From NCBI RefSeq assembly GCF_026339735.1, contig NZ_JAPEQG010000001.1:744001-808000 (forward strand): DNA of 64,000 nucleotides, in the 5' to 3' direction. This document shows positions 44,142 to 53,102 of the stretch, piece after piece. This DNA comes from Streptomyces sp. NBC_01669 (lineage in GTDB: Bacteria; Actinomycetota; Actinomycetes; Streptomycetales; Streptomycetaceae). How positions within the stretch are numbered: the stretch's first letter is position 1; each line of letters opens with the position of its first letter. Position numbers and translations under genes: made by a program. The notes beneath the pieces are model-generated. The model was not told where the DNA came from. It was given only the letters and a program-made list of their open reading frames with translations, and made no database searches.

Positions 44142-44738
44142 GTGTTGACGGTACAGGTGATGTTGATCTCACCGGCGCTCAATGCGGCGCTGCGTGAAGC
44201 CCGTTTCGACGGCGACGCCCCGCTCGACGCGTCCGGTGTCCGGCGGGCGCGTGCGGCCGCGGACGCGGTGCCTGCCGCCGACCGCCGGGTATGCGGCGCG
44301 GACGAGCGGTGCGCCGGGACCGCCGAGGCGTTGGGGCTGCGGTCCGAGCCCGAACCGGACCTCCGCGGCTGGGACTTGGGGCGCTGGAGCGGGCAGCGGC
44401 TGGCTGAGGTGAGCGAGGCCGAGCCGGAGGCGGTGTCGCACTGGCTGTCCGGCCCCTCGGCGGCACCGCACGGCGGTGAGTCGCTGCTGGACCTGTGTAC
44501 GCGGGTAGGCGGCTGGCTGGACTCGTTGCATCGGGACGGCGCCGGTGACAGCCGCGTGATCGCCGTGGTCGAACCCGCAGTGGTGCGCGCTGCGATCGTG
44601 CATGCGCTGGGCCTTCCGCCGCAGGCGTTCTGGCGGTTGGACGTCGCCCCGTTGACGCTGACCGAACTCAGCGGCCGGTCCGGCCGCTGGAACCTGCGCT
44701 GCGGGCGGTCCCTGAGCACCGGAGCCGACGCCCCGTAA
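44142..44738 (+). CDS. Histidine-phosphatase-fold protein lacking the RHG motif
   Basis: 198 aa, similar in overall layout to phosphoglycerate-mutase-like phosphatases: first strand, ARFDGDAPLDASGVRRARAA, CAGTAEALGL, DLGRWSGQRLAEVSEAEPEA, SLLDLCTRVGGWLDSLH and a C-terminal VVEPAVVRAAIVHALGL. The catalytic RHGE is replaced by ISPA at the N-terminus, and the second His (normally SHG) reads VVEPA. Catalysis as a phosphatase is therefore doubtful. It is divergent from the cobalt transporter, and a CobC-like or regulatory role in cobalamin metabolism is only a guess. Start GTG 44142 with AGGGAG upstream. Confidence 0.75.
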   Translation: MLTVQVMLISPALNAALREARFDGDAPLDASGVRRARAAADAVPAADRRVCGADERCAGTAEALGLRSEPEPDLRGWDLGRWSGQRLAEVSEAEPEAVSHWLSGPSAAPHGGESLLDLCTRVGGWLDSLHRDGAGDSRVIAVVEPAVVRAAIVHALGLPPQAFWRLDVAPLTLTELSGRSGRWNLRCGRSLSTGADAP

Positions 44739-45041
44739 CCCGGCGTCGGCCTCCACCGCCGGACCGGCCCACCACGCCCGTGACGTCAGATCACAGCATC
44801 TCTCCGACGACCGGTCAGTCTGTTCGAGTTCGCCGACGAAGAGACCGAAGCGGTCGTGGAGGCGGAGCCCAGGAAGGCGGGAGGACGAGAAGGGGCAGTC
44901 CGCCCACCCGCCCCTCCTCTCCGCGTGGGGCCCGCCCGTGGGTCCGCCCACACACCCGTACCGCACGAGCAATGTGGACAAATGGTACGTAAACTGGCCA
45001 AGGCGTTCGAACCCACCTTCTCATCGGAAGGGCGACCGACC
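44739..45041. other. Intergenic interval, 300 bp
   Basis: No gene was recognised. It presumably contains the promoter of the Asp23 gene; no clear sigma-factor motif could be fixed by eye. Confidence 0.5.
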
Positions 45042-45536
45042 ATGACCGATCAAACACAGGTGAACCGGCCCGAAACCACCCGCTCGCAATCCGAGGCCAC
45101 GCACGCAGCAGGACCGCACGGCGGAAACCGCCGAACGGAACCTGGGTCGCGGGGCCGAACCACGATCGCCGACGGCGTGGTGGCGAAGATCGCCGGGCTG
45201 GCGGCCCGGGGTGTGCCCGGAGTCCAGGGCATGGGAGGGGGATTCGCCCGCGGTATGGGGGCCGTGCGGGAGCGGGTACCCGGAGCGGGAGGTCAGTCCG
45301 TCACCAGCGGTGTCAAGGTCGAGGTCGGCGAGGTCCAGACGGCAGTCGACCTGTCGATCATCGTCGAATACGGATACTCGATCGTCGAGCTCACGGGCGA
45401 CGTCCGGACCGAAGTGATCGCCGCCATCGAGCGGATGACCGGTCTGGAGGTCGTGGAGGTCAACATCTTGGTGAGCGACGTGAAGCTGCCCGACGAGGAA
45501 GAGGAGCAGCAGGTGCCGGAGAGGCGGGTCGCGTAG
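45042..45536 (+). CDS. Asp23/Gls24 family envelope stress protein
   Basis: 164 aa. A disordered N-terminus rich in Gln, Thr and Arg (1-35) precedes the Asp23 domain: TIADGVVAKIAGLAARGVPG, then VKVEVGEVQTAVDLSIIVEY and EVIAAIERMTGLEVVEVNIL. The acidic C-terminus ends EEEEQQVPERRVA. In Gram-positive bacteria these proteins associate with the membrane and respond to cell-envelope stress. It is followed by a small membrane protein gene that may share its control. Confidence 0.93.
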   Translation: MTDQTQVNRPETTRSQSEATHAAGPHGGNRRTEPGSRGRTTIADGVVAKIAGLAARGVPGVQGMGGGFARGMGAVRERVPGAGGQSVTSGVKVEVGEVQTAVDLSIIVEYGYSIVELTGDVRTEVIAAIERMTGLEVVEVNILVSDVKLPDEEEEQQVPERRVA

Positions 45537-45746
45537 CGGTTCGCCGGACCGGATCTCGCCTGGTCGAGAAGGCCCATCGGACCGCCTCGTCGGCCCGAAA
45601 CCCCGGCTGTCACGCGTGACCCACTGCGGTCCCGGCCAGGGATTCCCGGCCTTGGACGGCACTACGGGCCAGAGCGGTCGTCCGCCACACCGAGACACGC
45701 CGTCCGGCGCATACTCGAAGGTGGCCCTGAAAGATTGGGGGACGCA

Positions 45747-45902
45747 ATGATCGTCCTCGGAGTCATTTTGCTCGTGATCGGCATGGTGGCCGGAATTTCC
45801 ATCCTGTGGACCATCGGCGTCGCCCTCGTGCTGATCGGTGCGGTCCTCTGGATTCTCGGTGCTGTCGGCCACGGGATGGGGGGACGGCGCCACTACTGGT
45901 GA
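45747..45902 (+). CDS. Small two-helix membrane protein, DUF6131-like
   Basis: 51 aa beginning MIVLGVILLVIGMVAGISIL and ending GHGMGGRRHYW, with two tightly packed transmembrane helices and a basic C-terminal tail. The sequence closely fits DUF6131 membrane proteins of Streptomyces. A GGGG tract lies before ATG 45747. Function unknown, possibly stress-related with the Asp23 gene. Confidence 0.85.
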   Translation: MIVLGVILLVIGMVAGISILWTIGVALVLIGAVLWILGAVGHGMGGRRHYW

Positions 45903-45989
45903 GAACCGGAAAAAACGCTTCGCCCCGTGAGCTCGCTGGCACTTCGGGGACGTAGTTGCAGCGTGCACCTGCGCGGGACGAAGCACACC

Positions 45990-46036
45990 GGCGGCGGGTC
46001 CCGCCGTCCCTCGGAGGGACGGCGGGACCCGCCGCC
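45990..46036. terminator. Very long perfect hairpin, 21-bp stem
   Basis: 45990-46010 pairs perfectly with 46016-46036 around TCGGA. It separates the small membrane protein gene from the convergent oxidoreductase and should terminate both. Confidence 0.85.
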
Positions 46037-46060
46037 GACGCACCGGCTCACCAGCCGTCC

Positions 46061-47500
46061 TCAGCCGCGGTACGCCTCCAGCAGGCGCAGCCACACCTCG
46101 CTGATCGTCGGATAGGCGGGGACCGCGTGCCAGAGCCGGTCGATGGGGACCTCACCCGCAACGGCGACCGTCGCCGAGTGCAGCAGCTCGCCGATGCCGG
46201 GGCCGACGAAGGTGACGCCGAGTACGATCTCGCGGTCGAGGTCGACGATCATGCGCGCGCGGCCCCGGTAGCCGTCCGCGTACAGTCCGGAGCCGGCGAC
46301 GGCGGCGAGGTCGTGGTCGACGGCGCGGACCCGGTGCCCGGCGCGCTCGGCCGCGGCGAGGGTGAGCCCGACGGATGCGGCCTCCGGGTCGGTGAAGACG
46401 ACCTGGGGGACGGCCGCGTGGTCGGCGGTGGCGGCGTGTGCGCCCCAACGCTCGGTCGACAGCGGCGCGGTGCCCTGCGCTCGGGCGGCGATCGCGGCAC
46501 CCGCGATGCGGGCCTGGTACTTGCCCTGGTGGGTGAGGAGCGCCCGGTGATTGACGTCGCCGACGGCATAGAGCCAGTTGCTGCCCTCGACGCGGCAGCT
46601 GTCGTCAACCTTCAGCCAGGATCCGGGCTTCAGTTCCACCGTCTCCAGGCCGAGGTCGTCGGTGCGCGGGGCACGGCCGGTGGCGAAAAGGATCTCGTCG
46701 GTCTCGATGCGCTCGCCGTTGTCCAGTTCCACGGTGACCGGGCCGTCGGGGCCGGCACGCCGCACGGAAGTGGCGGAGACGCCCGTACGGATGTCGGCTC
46801 CGGCCTCGGTGAGGGCCTCGGCGACCAGCTCGCCCGCGAACGGCTCCATTTTCGGCAGCAGCCCCTTGCCGCGGATCAGCATCGTCACGTGCGCGCCGAG
46901 AGCCTGCCAGACGGTGGCCATCTCCACGCCGACGACTCCCCCGCCGACAATCACCAGTCGGCCCGGCACCTCCTTGGCGCTGGTCGCCTCTCGGCTGGTC
47001 CAGGGGCGGGCGTCGGCGACTCCGGGAAGGTCGGGAACGACGGCGCGGCTGCCGGTGCAGACGGCGACGGCGTGCCGGGCGGTCAGCCGGTGTTCGGAGC
47101 CGTCGGGGCCCGTGACGGAGACCGCCTTCGTACCGGTCAGGCGTCCCTGACCCCGGTAGAGGTCCGCCCCGATCCTCCCCAGCCAGGCGACCTGTCCGTC
47201 GTCCTTCCAGTGCGAGGCGTACTCGTCACGGTGGGTGAGGACGGCCGCCGCGTCCAGGGGGCCCTGGACTGCCGCGCTGAGTCCGGGGACCTTGCGCGCA
47301 TCGGCGCGGGCCACCACGGGGCGCAGCAGCGCCTTGCTCGGCATGCACGCCCAGTACGAGCACTCGCCGCCGACGAGCTCCGTCTCGACGACCGCCGTGG
47401 ACAGTCCGGCAGCCCGGGTCCGGTCCGCCACGTTCTCACCCACGGGTCCCGCACCGATCACCACGACGTCGTACACGGCGTTCTCCACAGCATCTGTCAT
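46061..47500 (-). CDS. FAD-dependent pyridine nucleotide-disulfide oxidoreductase
   Basis: 479 aa class I flavin disulfide reductase (mercuric reductase/lipoamide dehydrogenase type). It has FAD Rossmann motif VVVIGAGPVGENVAD (about 10-24), redox-active pair GGECSYWACMPSKAL, NAD(P) motif VIVGGGVVGVEMATVW, FAD-binding WLYAVGDVNHRALLTHQGKY and a C-terminal dimerisation domain ending PTISEVWLRLLEAYRG. The usual His-Glu catalytic dyad of lipoamide dehydrogenase is only partly kept (HAVPAYPTISE). It is divergent from a thioredoxin gene, hinting at thiol redox work; the physiological substrate is unknown. Confidence 0.9.
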   Translation of the reverse strand: MTDAVENAVYDVVVIGAGPVGENVADRTRAAGLSTAVVETELVGGECSYWACMPSKALLRPVVARADARKVPGLSAAVQGPLDAAAVLTHRDEYASHWKDDGQVAWLGRIGADLYRGQGRLTGTKAVSVTGPDGSEHRLTARHAVAVCTGSRAVVPDLPGVADARPWTSREATSAKEVPGRLVIVGGGVVGVEMATVWQALGAHVTMLIRGKGLLPKMEPFAGELVAEALTEAGADIRTGVSATSVRRAGPDGPVTVELDNGERIETDEILFATGRAPRTDDLGLETVELKPGSWLKVDDSCRVEGSNWLYAVGDVNHRALLTHQGKYQARIAGAAIAARAQGTAPLSTERWGAHAATADHAAVPQVVFTDPEAASVGLTLAAAERAGHRVRAVDHDLAAVAGSGLYADGYRGRARMIVDLDREIVLGVTFVGPGIGELLHSATVAVAGEVPIDRLWHAVPAYPTISEVWLRLLEAYRG

Positions 47501-47617
47501 GGGGGACAGTCTGGCCGGGGGTGTGAGCCACGGCCACATGGGCAGGCGGAATAGCGCAGAACCGGACACCGTTGTGCCGGACACGTCCGAACGGGCACAG
47601 GAAGAGGTAACGAGAGC

Positions 47618-47989
47618 ATGAGCACCGTAGAGCTCACCAAGGAAAACTTCGATCAGGTCGTCAGCGAGAACGAGTTCATCCTGATCGACTTCTGGGCTTC
47701 CTGGTGCGGCCCGTGTCGGCAGTTCGCGCCGGTGTACGACGCGGCGTCCGAGCGCCACGGCGACCTGGTCTTCGCCAAGGTCGACACGGAGGCGCAGCAG
47801 GAGCTGGCGGCGGCCTTCGAAATCCGGTCCATTCCGACCCTGATGATCGTCCGGGACAATGTGGCGGTGTTCTCCCAGCCGGGGGCCCTGCCGGAGACGG
47901 CGCTCGAGGATGTCATCGGGCAGGCCCGCAAGCTGGACATGGACGAGGTCCGCAAGTCCATCGAGGACCAGCAGAAGGGCGAGAAGTAG
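47618..47989 (+). CDS. trxA: Thioredoxin
   Basis: 123 aa thioredoxin with the active site FWASWCGPCRQFAP (Cys30 and Cys33 region) and the cis-proline loop SIPTLMIV. A slightly extended C-terminal helix, DMDEVRKSIEDQQKGEK, follows. GGAAGAGGTAA precedes the ATG. It is divergent from a flavin disulfide oxidoreductase, with which it could interact, and followed by a strong terminator. Confidence 0.95.
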   Translation: MSTVELTKENFDQVVSENEFILIDFWASWCGPCRQFAPVYDAASERHGDLVFAKVDTEAQQELAAAFEIRSIPTLMIVRDNVAVFSQPGALPETALEDVIGQARKLDMDEVRKSIEDQQKGEK

Positions 47990-48006
47990 GCAGCGCGAGC
48001 GAGCGA

Positions 48007-48050
48007 CGCCGAAGGGGTCCGGCCGGTTCGTCGGCCGGACCCCTTCGGCG
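48007..48050. terminator. Bidirectional hairpin terminator, 19-bp stem
   Basis: 48007-48025 pairs with 48032-48050 around a 6-nt loop, between the thioredoxin and convergent aldehyde dehydrogenase genes. Confidence 0.85.
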
Positions 48051-48063
48051 TGCCCGCCACCGT

Positions 48064-49500
48064 TTAGAAGGGGTGGCCGGCCGGTTCGCGGCGGACCGTC
48101 GTCCAGCGCAGGTCGGTGAAGGCCTCCAGGTTGGCCTCGCCCCCGAAGCGCGCCCCGGTGCCTGACGCGGCGATGCCGCCGAAGGGTGCGACCGCCTCGT
48201 CGTTCACCGTCTGGTCGTTGATGTGGGCGATGCCGGTCGGGATCCGGTCGGCGAGTTCCAGGCCGAGGGCTGTGTCGCGGGTGACGATGCCGAGCGACAG
48301 CCCGTACGGGCTGTCGGCGGCCAGCGCCGCGGCCTCGTCCAGGGTGTCGAAGGACCGCACGGGGGCGACCGGGCCGAAGACCTCCTCCGCGTATGCGGGC
48401 GTCTGGCCGTCGACGTGGGTGAGGACGGTGGGCCGGTAGAACAGGTCGCGGTGGGTGCCGCCCGCCGCGAGCTTCGCGCCCCGTGCGGTGCTCGACTCGA
48501 CCAGCCGGTGGATCTTGCCGAGCTGGCCGCGGTCGATGACCGGGCCGAGATGGACCTGCTCACGGTGCGGGTCGCCGACCGCCAGCGCGTCCGCCTTCGC
48601 GACGAGCCGCTCGACGTACTCGTCGTGCAGCGAGGCGTGGACGAGGTGGCGCCCGGTGGTCATGCAGATCTGGCCCTGGTGGAAGAAGGAGCCCCAGGTC
48701 GCCTGGGCCACAGCGCCTTCCAGGTCGGCGTCCTCCAGGACGACGAGGGCGGAGTTGCCGCCGAGCTCGAGGTACACCCGCTTGAGGAGCCGCCCCGCGG
48801 CCTCGCCGACGGCGCGGCCCGCCGTGGTGGAGCCGGTGAAGGAGATGACCGGGACGCGAGGTTCGGCGACGAGCGCCTGTCCGGCCTCGGTGCCGCCGGG
48901 CAGGACGTGCAGCAGGTTTTCGTCGAGTCCGGCCTCGGCGAAGACCGCGGCGAGTGAGAGTCCGCCGCAGACCGCGGTGCGCGGGTCGGGCTTGAGGAGA
49001 ACCGCGTTGCCGAGGGCGAGTGCGGGCGCGACGGACCGGATGGACAGAATCAACGGCGCGTTGAACGGGGCGATGACGCCGACGACGCCGACCGGGACCC
49101 TGCGGGTGTAGGAGAGCCGCTGGTCCTCGCTGGGCAGGACCTGGCCGGCCGGCCGGGAGGCGAGCGCTGCGGCTTCGTAGCACTCCTGGGCGGCGACGTG
49201 GAGCTCGAAGTCGGCCTTTCCGGGGATCGATCCAGACTCCCGCACGAGCCATTCGCGCAGCTCGTCGGCGTGGGCGGTGAACAGGTCACCGGCCCGGCGC
49301 AGGACGGCCGCGCGCACGAAGTGCGGGGTACGGGCCCAGGCGGACTGGGCGGCGACCGCGGCCTCGGCGGCTGCCGCGATGTCCTCGGGCGCGGCGAGGG
49401 TGACGTGTCCGAGGACCTCGCCGGTGGCGGGCTCGACGACGTCCGACTCACCTCCCGCGAGCGTGCGGGACTGCCAGGCTTTGGGGTCGAGCAGGGACAT
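48064..49500 (-). CDS. Aldehyde dehydrogenase (benzaldehyde/vanillin dehydrogenase-like)
   Basis: 478 aa NAD(P)-dependent aldehyde dehydrogenase. Visible motifs are VIAPFNAPLILSIRSVAPAL, FTGSTTAGRAVGE, catalytic Glu in YLELGGNSALVVLEDAD and catalytic Cys in FFHQGQICMTTGRHLVH. A C-terminal NDQTVNDEAVAPFGGIAASG completes the family features. The sequence is nearest to aromatic aldehyde dehydrogenases, oxidising benzaldehyde-type substrates to acids. ATG 49500 is chosen. A regulator gene (LacI) lies 650 bp upstream, but no direct operon link is seen. Confidence 0.92.
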   Translation of the reverse strand: MSLLDPKAWQSRTLAGGESDVVEPATGEVLGHVTLAAPEDIAAAAEAAVAAQSAWARTPHFVRAAVLRRAGDLFTAHADELREWLVRESGSIPGKADFELHVAAQECYEAAALASRPAGQVLPSEDQRLSYTRRVPVGVVGVIAPFNAPLILSIRSVAPALALGNAVLLKPDPRTAVCGGLSLAAVFAEAGLDENLLHVLPGGTEAGQALVAEPRVPVISFTGSTTAGRAVGEAAGRLLKRVYLELGGNSALVVLEDADLEGAVAQATWGSFFHQGQICMTTGRHLVHASLHDEYVERLVAKADALAVGDPHREQVHLGPVIDRGQLGKIHRLVESSTARGAKLAAGGTHRDLFYRPTVLTHVDGQTPAYAEEVFGPVAPVRSFDTLDEAAALAADSPYGLSLGIVTRDTALGLELADRIPTGIAHINDQTVNDEAVAPFGGIAASGTGARFGGEANLEAFTDLRWTTVRREPAGHPF

Positions 49501-49793
49501 GAAGACTCTCCAGTCGATCGGTTCGAGGGGTGGTCCCATGCGGTGGGGCGCGCAAAGTGTGCGGCCGCGGCCTCGCGGGACTACGCGATCCGGCGCAGCC
49601 GTGCGAGCTGCGTTCGGCCATCGAACGTGATCTCGCCCGGTTGAACGTGCAACATCGTAGTCACGCCGCACCGAACGAAAAGGGAATTGATCGAACTGCT
49701 GCTCCCTTTGGCGCGCACGGAACGGTGCGGACGTCACACACAAGCGGGTTGCCCAACTCCAGCCTTGTGCAAAGCAGTTGCCACCATCGGCGG

Positions 49794-50105
49794 TCAGCTG
49801 TCGGCGGTCCGCTCCGAGATCCTGACCGAGAGCCCGATGTCCAGTTCGGCACCGTCGACAAGCAGCGCCTCCACGGTGTGGGTCGCCGGATCGATGTCCG
49901 CCACCATGCCTTCCCCTGCGTACCGGGGGTAGCCCGATGCCCCCGTCTCGCCGGTGGCCTCCACAACGGCAGAGCGGATAGGGGCCCCGACGGGCCGGGC
50001 ATCGGCGGACTCGGAGGCGCCCTTGGCCTTCGGGACCTCAGCAGGGCCTTCGGTGAACTTGGGGACCAGCAGGATCTCGTAACTCTGCGGTTGGCTCATG
50101 GTCAT
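49794..50105 (-). CDS. Small hypothetical protein (DUF6296-like)
   Basis: 103 aa, beta-rich: SQPQSYEILLVPKF at the start, then ASGYPRYAGEGMVADIDPAT and VEALLVDGAELDIGLSVRIS. It resembles DUF6296-type proteins in length and ending, though this is not certain. It lies between the LacI regulator and the aldehyde dehydrogenase, all on the minus strand. Two in-frame ATGs (50105, 50099) are possible. Confidence 0.6.
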   Translation of the reverse strand: MTMSQPQSYEILLVPKFTEGPAEVPKAKGASESADARPVGAPIRSAVVEATGETGASGYPRYAGEGMVADIDPATHTVEALLVDGAELDIGLSVRISERTADS

Positions 50106-50155
50106 GACGCTAAGCAAGCGACGCGCGACGCGCACGTTGCCGCGCTGAACCTGCC

Positions 50156-51178
50156 TCAGCTGGACTCTCGGGGGATCACCCGCGCCCTCAGCAGATCATG
50201 GCGCTCCGGCACGCCTCCCGGATGCCGCACCAGCCGGTCGACGAGGTCCGCCAGCGGCTGCGACGTCGCCAGTTCCATCCGCACACTGCTCAGCCGGGGC
50301 CTCAGCAGCCTGCCGAGCAGCAGGTCGTCGGCGCCCACCACGGCCGTCTCGGCCGGTATCTCGATGCCCGCGTCCTGGAGGGCCCGCATCAGGAGCATCG
50401 CGTAGGCGTCGTTGTATGCGAACACGGCGTCGAGTCCGAGCGTGCGCCACCGGGCGGCAAGCGCGCCGGCCGACTCCTCGTCGTACCGCAGGGGCAACGG
50501 TTCGATGAGGGCTCCGCCATCGGCCGCCACCCGCCGGGCCTCGGACAGCCTCGGTTCGGCGAACAGGGCGAGGCCCGGTTCCTCGGGCATGACGACGCCG
50601 ATCCGGCGTCGACCGCGTGCCAGCAGATGTCCGGTCACGCAACTGCCGACCTCCCGCTGGTCCATGACCAGGGCGTGGGCGCCGTCCACCGGTTGCGGGC
50701 CGAGGGTGATCACCGCCTTGGCGCCGGAGCGTCGCAGTACGGATATGCCCTGCGGGGTGAGCGCGACCCCGCCGGGTGCGATTACGGCGACGGGACGGAG
50801 TTCGGCCCAGACCCGGGCGGCGTCGTCGGCGTCCAGACCGAGGCTCCCGTGCTGGACCACGGTGTAGTCGAGGCGGCGCAGCCCGGATTCGAGTTCGTGG
50901 AGGAAGCGGTGGTGGAGCGGACCGGCCGGGTGGTCCCCGGTGGGCATCAGCACCGTCCGGGTGTGTCCGGCGCGCAGGCTCCGGGCCGCCGCGTGCGGCA
51001 CATAGCCGAGTTCGGAGGCCGCCTCCCTGACCCGGCGGCGGGTGGATTCGCTGATCCGGACGGTCGGGTTGTTGTTGAGTACGTACGACACGGTGGCCCG
51101 CGAGACTCCGGCGAGCCGCGCCACGTCGGCGCTGGTCGGGACGGGGCCTTCGGTGGGCTGCTTGGGTAACTGGCTCAT
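50156..51178 (-). CDS. LacI-family transcriptional regulator
   Basis: 340 aa. The N-terminal helix-turn-helix is TSADVARLAGVSRATVSYVL (about 15-34) with the hinge helix PHAAARSLRAGHT. The periplasmic-binding-like effector domain follows (residues 70-330). Targets are unknown; candidates are itself and the downstream small gene. ATG 51178. It is divergent from the NfeD-like gene with only 50 bp between starts, so its operator could affect both. Confidence 0.92.
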   Translation of the reverse strand: MSQLPKQPTEGPVPTSADVARLAGVSRATVSYVLNNNPTVRISESTRRRVREAASELGYVPHAAARSLRAGHTRTVLMPTGDHPAGPLHHRFLHELESGLRRLDYTVVQHGSLGLDADDAARVWAELRPVAVIAPGGVALTPQGISVLRRSGAKAVITLGPQPVDGAHALVMDQREVGSCVTGHLLARGRRRIGVVMPEEPGLALFAEPRLSEARRVAADGGALIEPLPLRYDEESAGALAARWRTLGLDAVFAYNDAYAMLLMRALQDAGIEIPAETAVVGADDLLLGRLLRPRLSSVRMELATSQPLADLVDRLVRHPGGVPERHDLLRARVIPRESS

Positions 51179-51227
51179 GGCGTCGGGCAGTCTTCCAGAC
51201 CGCTTCGAGGTGGGTACGCTCCGGGGC

Positions 51228-51446
51228 ATGGATGACTCGTCGATGGTGGGGCTGCTCGGCAGGGTGACCGGGACCGTGGGGCCGGGGCTGGTCGGTGAGG
51301 TGATCGTTCAGATCCGTGGGGGCGCCGAGCACTTCCTCGCCCATCCCGCCCCGCCGGGGGTCCGCATCGAGCCAGGGACGGTGGTGACGGTGATCGAGTA
51401 TCTGCCGCCGCGCACGGTCTATGTGGCTCCTGCTTACGACAGTTGA
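51228..51446 (+). CDS. NfeD-like soluble beta-barrel protein
   Basis: 72 aa, an OB-fold-like domain: LLGRVTGTVGPGLVGEVIVQ, then AEHFLAHPAPPGVRIEPGTV and VTVIEYLPPRTVYVAPAY. This matches the C-terminal domain of NfeD proteins, which typically accompany SPFH proteins. The next gene is a flotillin, supporting the pairing. There is no transmembrane segment, unlike full NfeD. Confidence 0.75.
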   Translation: MDDSSMVGLLGRVTGTVGPGLVGEVIVQIRGGAEHFLAHPAPPGVRIEPGTVVTVIEYLPPRTVYVAPAYDS

Positions 51447-51584
51447 GGTGGGTGAAGGACCGGCGTCCGGCGTGCGGCAGTCAAGATTGCGGCAAGGTTG
51501 CGCACACCCCTTCTCCGCCGTCGCGCGCAGGAGAAGACTCCCTCTGTTCAGCAGTGCCGACGGGGTACTGCGATAAGGGGGCGC

Positions 51585-53102
51585 ATGCCGATGGTCATCG
51601 GCGTCACGGCGGGTCTCGTGCTCGCTGCCATCATTGTGTTGATCGGACTGTTCAAGCTCATGTGGCGGGTGGCCGAGCCGAACGAAGCACTCGTCATCTC
51701 CGGTTCCAAGCACAAGACCGAGGGCCTCGGACAGGGCATGGGGTTCCGCATCGTCACCGGGCACGGCACGCTCGTCCTGCCCGGCGTGCAGGCGGTACGG
51801 AAGATGTCGCTGGATCTCAACGAAACGGAACTGTCCGTCGATTGCGTCACGCATCAGGGGATTCCGTTGCGGGTGCGCGGTGTTGTCATCTTCAAGGTGG
51901 GCGACGACTTCGTGTCGATCGCCAATGCGGCCCGTCGATTCCTCGACCAGCAGAAGATGATGTCGGAGCGGGTGCACAACGTGTTCGCCGGTCATCTCCG
52001 CTCCATCGTCGGCGGGTTGACCGTCGAGGACATGATCAGGGACCGGGAGAAGCTCACCGGCCAGACCCGGGCGGCGTGCGGCACCGAGATGGAGAAGCTC
52101 GGGCTGATCGTCGACTCGCTGCAGATCCACGAGATCGAGGACCCGACCGGGTACATCAAGAATCTCGCCATGCCACATGCCGCGGCGGTGCAGCGGGACG
52201 CACGGATCGCGCAGGCCGAGGCCAACCGGCGGGCCACCGAGGCCGAGCAGCAGGCCGCCGCCCGGATGTCTGAGGCGACCCGCGACAGCGAGATCCTGCA
52301 GGCCGGGTATCAGGCCGAGCGGGACAAGGCCGCAGCCAAGTCGCGGCAGGCGGGGCCCCTCGCCGACGCGGCGGCCAGGCAGGAGGTCGTGGTCCAGGAG
52401 ACCCGGGTCGCCGAACTGGAGGCCCAGCGGCGCGAGCAGCAGCTGCAGGCGGACGTACGGAAGCCCGCGGATGCCCAGGCGTACGAGAAACGGACGCTGG
52501 CGGAGGGTGAGCGCGACGCCCGGATCTCCGCCGCCGAGGCGCATGCGAAGGAGACGGAGCTCGCCGCGATCGCCGAGGCCAACCGGGTCAAGACGGCGGC
52601 GATCGCGGAGGCCGAGGCCACGAAGGCGCGCGGCGCCGCCGCCGCGTCGGCGACTCGGGCGACCGGTGAGGCGGAGGCAGCGGCGGCGCAGGCCAAGGGA
52701 CTGGCGCTGGCCGAGTCGACCCGCGCCAAGGGGCTGGCCGAGGCCGAAGCGATCAAGGCACGTGCTGCTGCCCTCGCGGAGAATCAGGAAGCCGTTGTCG
52801 CCCAGCAGTTGGCGGAGAAGTGGCCGGAGATCGTCGAGGCGGGCGCGGGTGCCTTCAGCAGTGTGGACCACATGGTGCTGCTGAACGGCGCCGACGGGAT
52901 GTCGGAGATGTTCGCGAAGGCGCTGACGATGGGTGGCACGGGGCTGGGTCTGGCCCGGCAGCTGCTGTCCACGATGAGCGAGAAGGGCGGGACGCCAGGG
53001 TCCTCGGCGCCGGTCAACGGTGTCACGCCCGTCGTGCCGCCGTCGCCGCGCAAGGAGCGCATTCCGGTGACGGGTGATCAGGAGGGAAGCACACCCTCCT
53101 GA
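51585..53102 (+). CDS. Flotillin/SPFH-domain membrane scaffold protein
   Basis: 505 aa. A single N-terminal hydrophobic segment (about 3-25) precedes the SPFH domain (about 30-200, RVAEPNEALVISGSKHK, GVVIFKVGDDFVSIANAARR). A long Ala/Glu-rich flotillin coiled coil (about 205-425, repeated AEAxxxx and KARG units) and a C-terminal Gly/Pro tail follow. Flotillins organise membrane microdomains. The coiled coil explains the long artefactual open frame on the opposite strand. ATG 51585 or 51591. It pairs with the NfeD-like gene upstream. Confidence 0.93.
   Translation: MPMVIGVTAGLVLAAIIVLIGLFKLMWRVAEPNEALVISGSKHKTEGLGQGMGFRIVTGHGTLVLPGVQAVRKMSLDLNETELSVDCVTHQGIPLRVRGVVIFKVGDDFVSIANAARRFLDQQKMMSERVHNVFAGHLRSIVGGLTVEDMIRDREKLTGQTRAACGTEMEKLGLIVDSLQIHEIEDPTGYIKNLAMPHAAAVQRDARIAQAEANRRATEAEQQAAARMSEATRDSEILQAGYQAERDKAAAKSRQAGPLADAAARQEVVVQETRVAELEAQRREQQLQADVRKPADAQAYEKRTLAEGERDARISAAEAHAKETELAAIAEANRVKTAAIAEAEATKARGAAAASATRATGEAEAAAAQAKGLALAESTRAKGLAEAEAIKARAAALAENQEAVVAQQLAEKWPEIVEAGAGAFSSVDHMVLLNGADGMSEMFAKALTMGGTGLGLARQLLSTMSEKGGTPGSSAPVNGVTPVVPPSPRKERIPVTGDQEGSTPS

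Noticed and set aside
45990..46036. The 21-bp inverted repeat as a CRISPR or mobile-element end
   Set aside because: It is a single hairpin between convergent genes with a tight loop, best explained as a terminator.
50196..52871. An 891-codon minus-strand open frame
   Set aside because: It runs opposite the flotillin coiled coil and through the LacI gene in another frame; Ala/Glu repeats produce the artefact.
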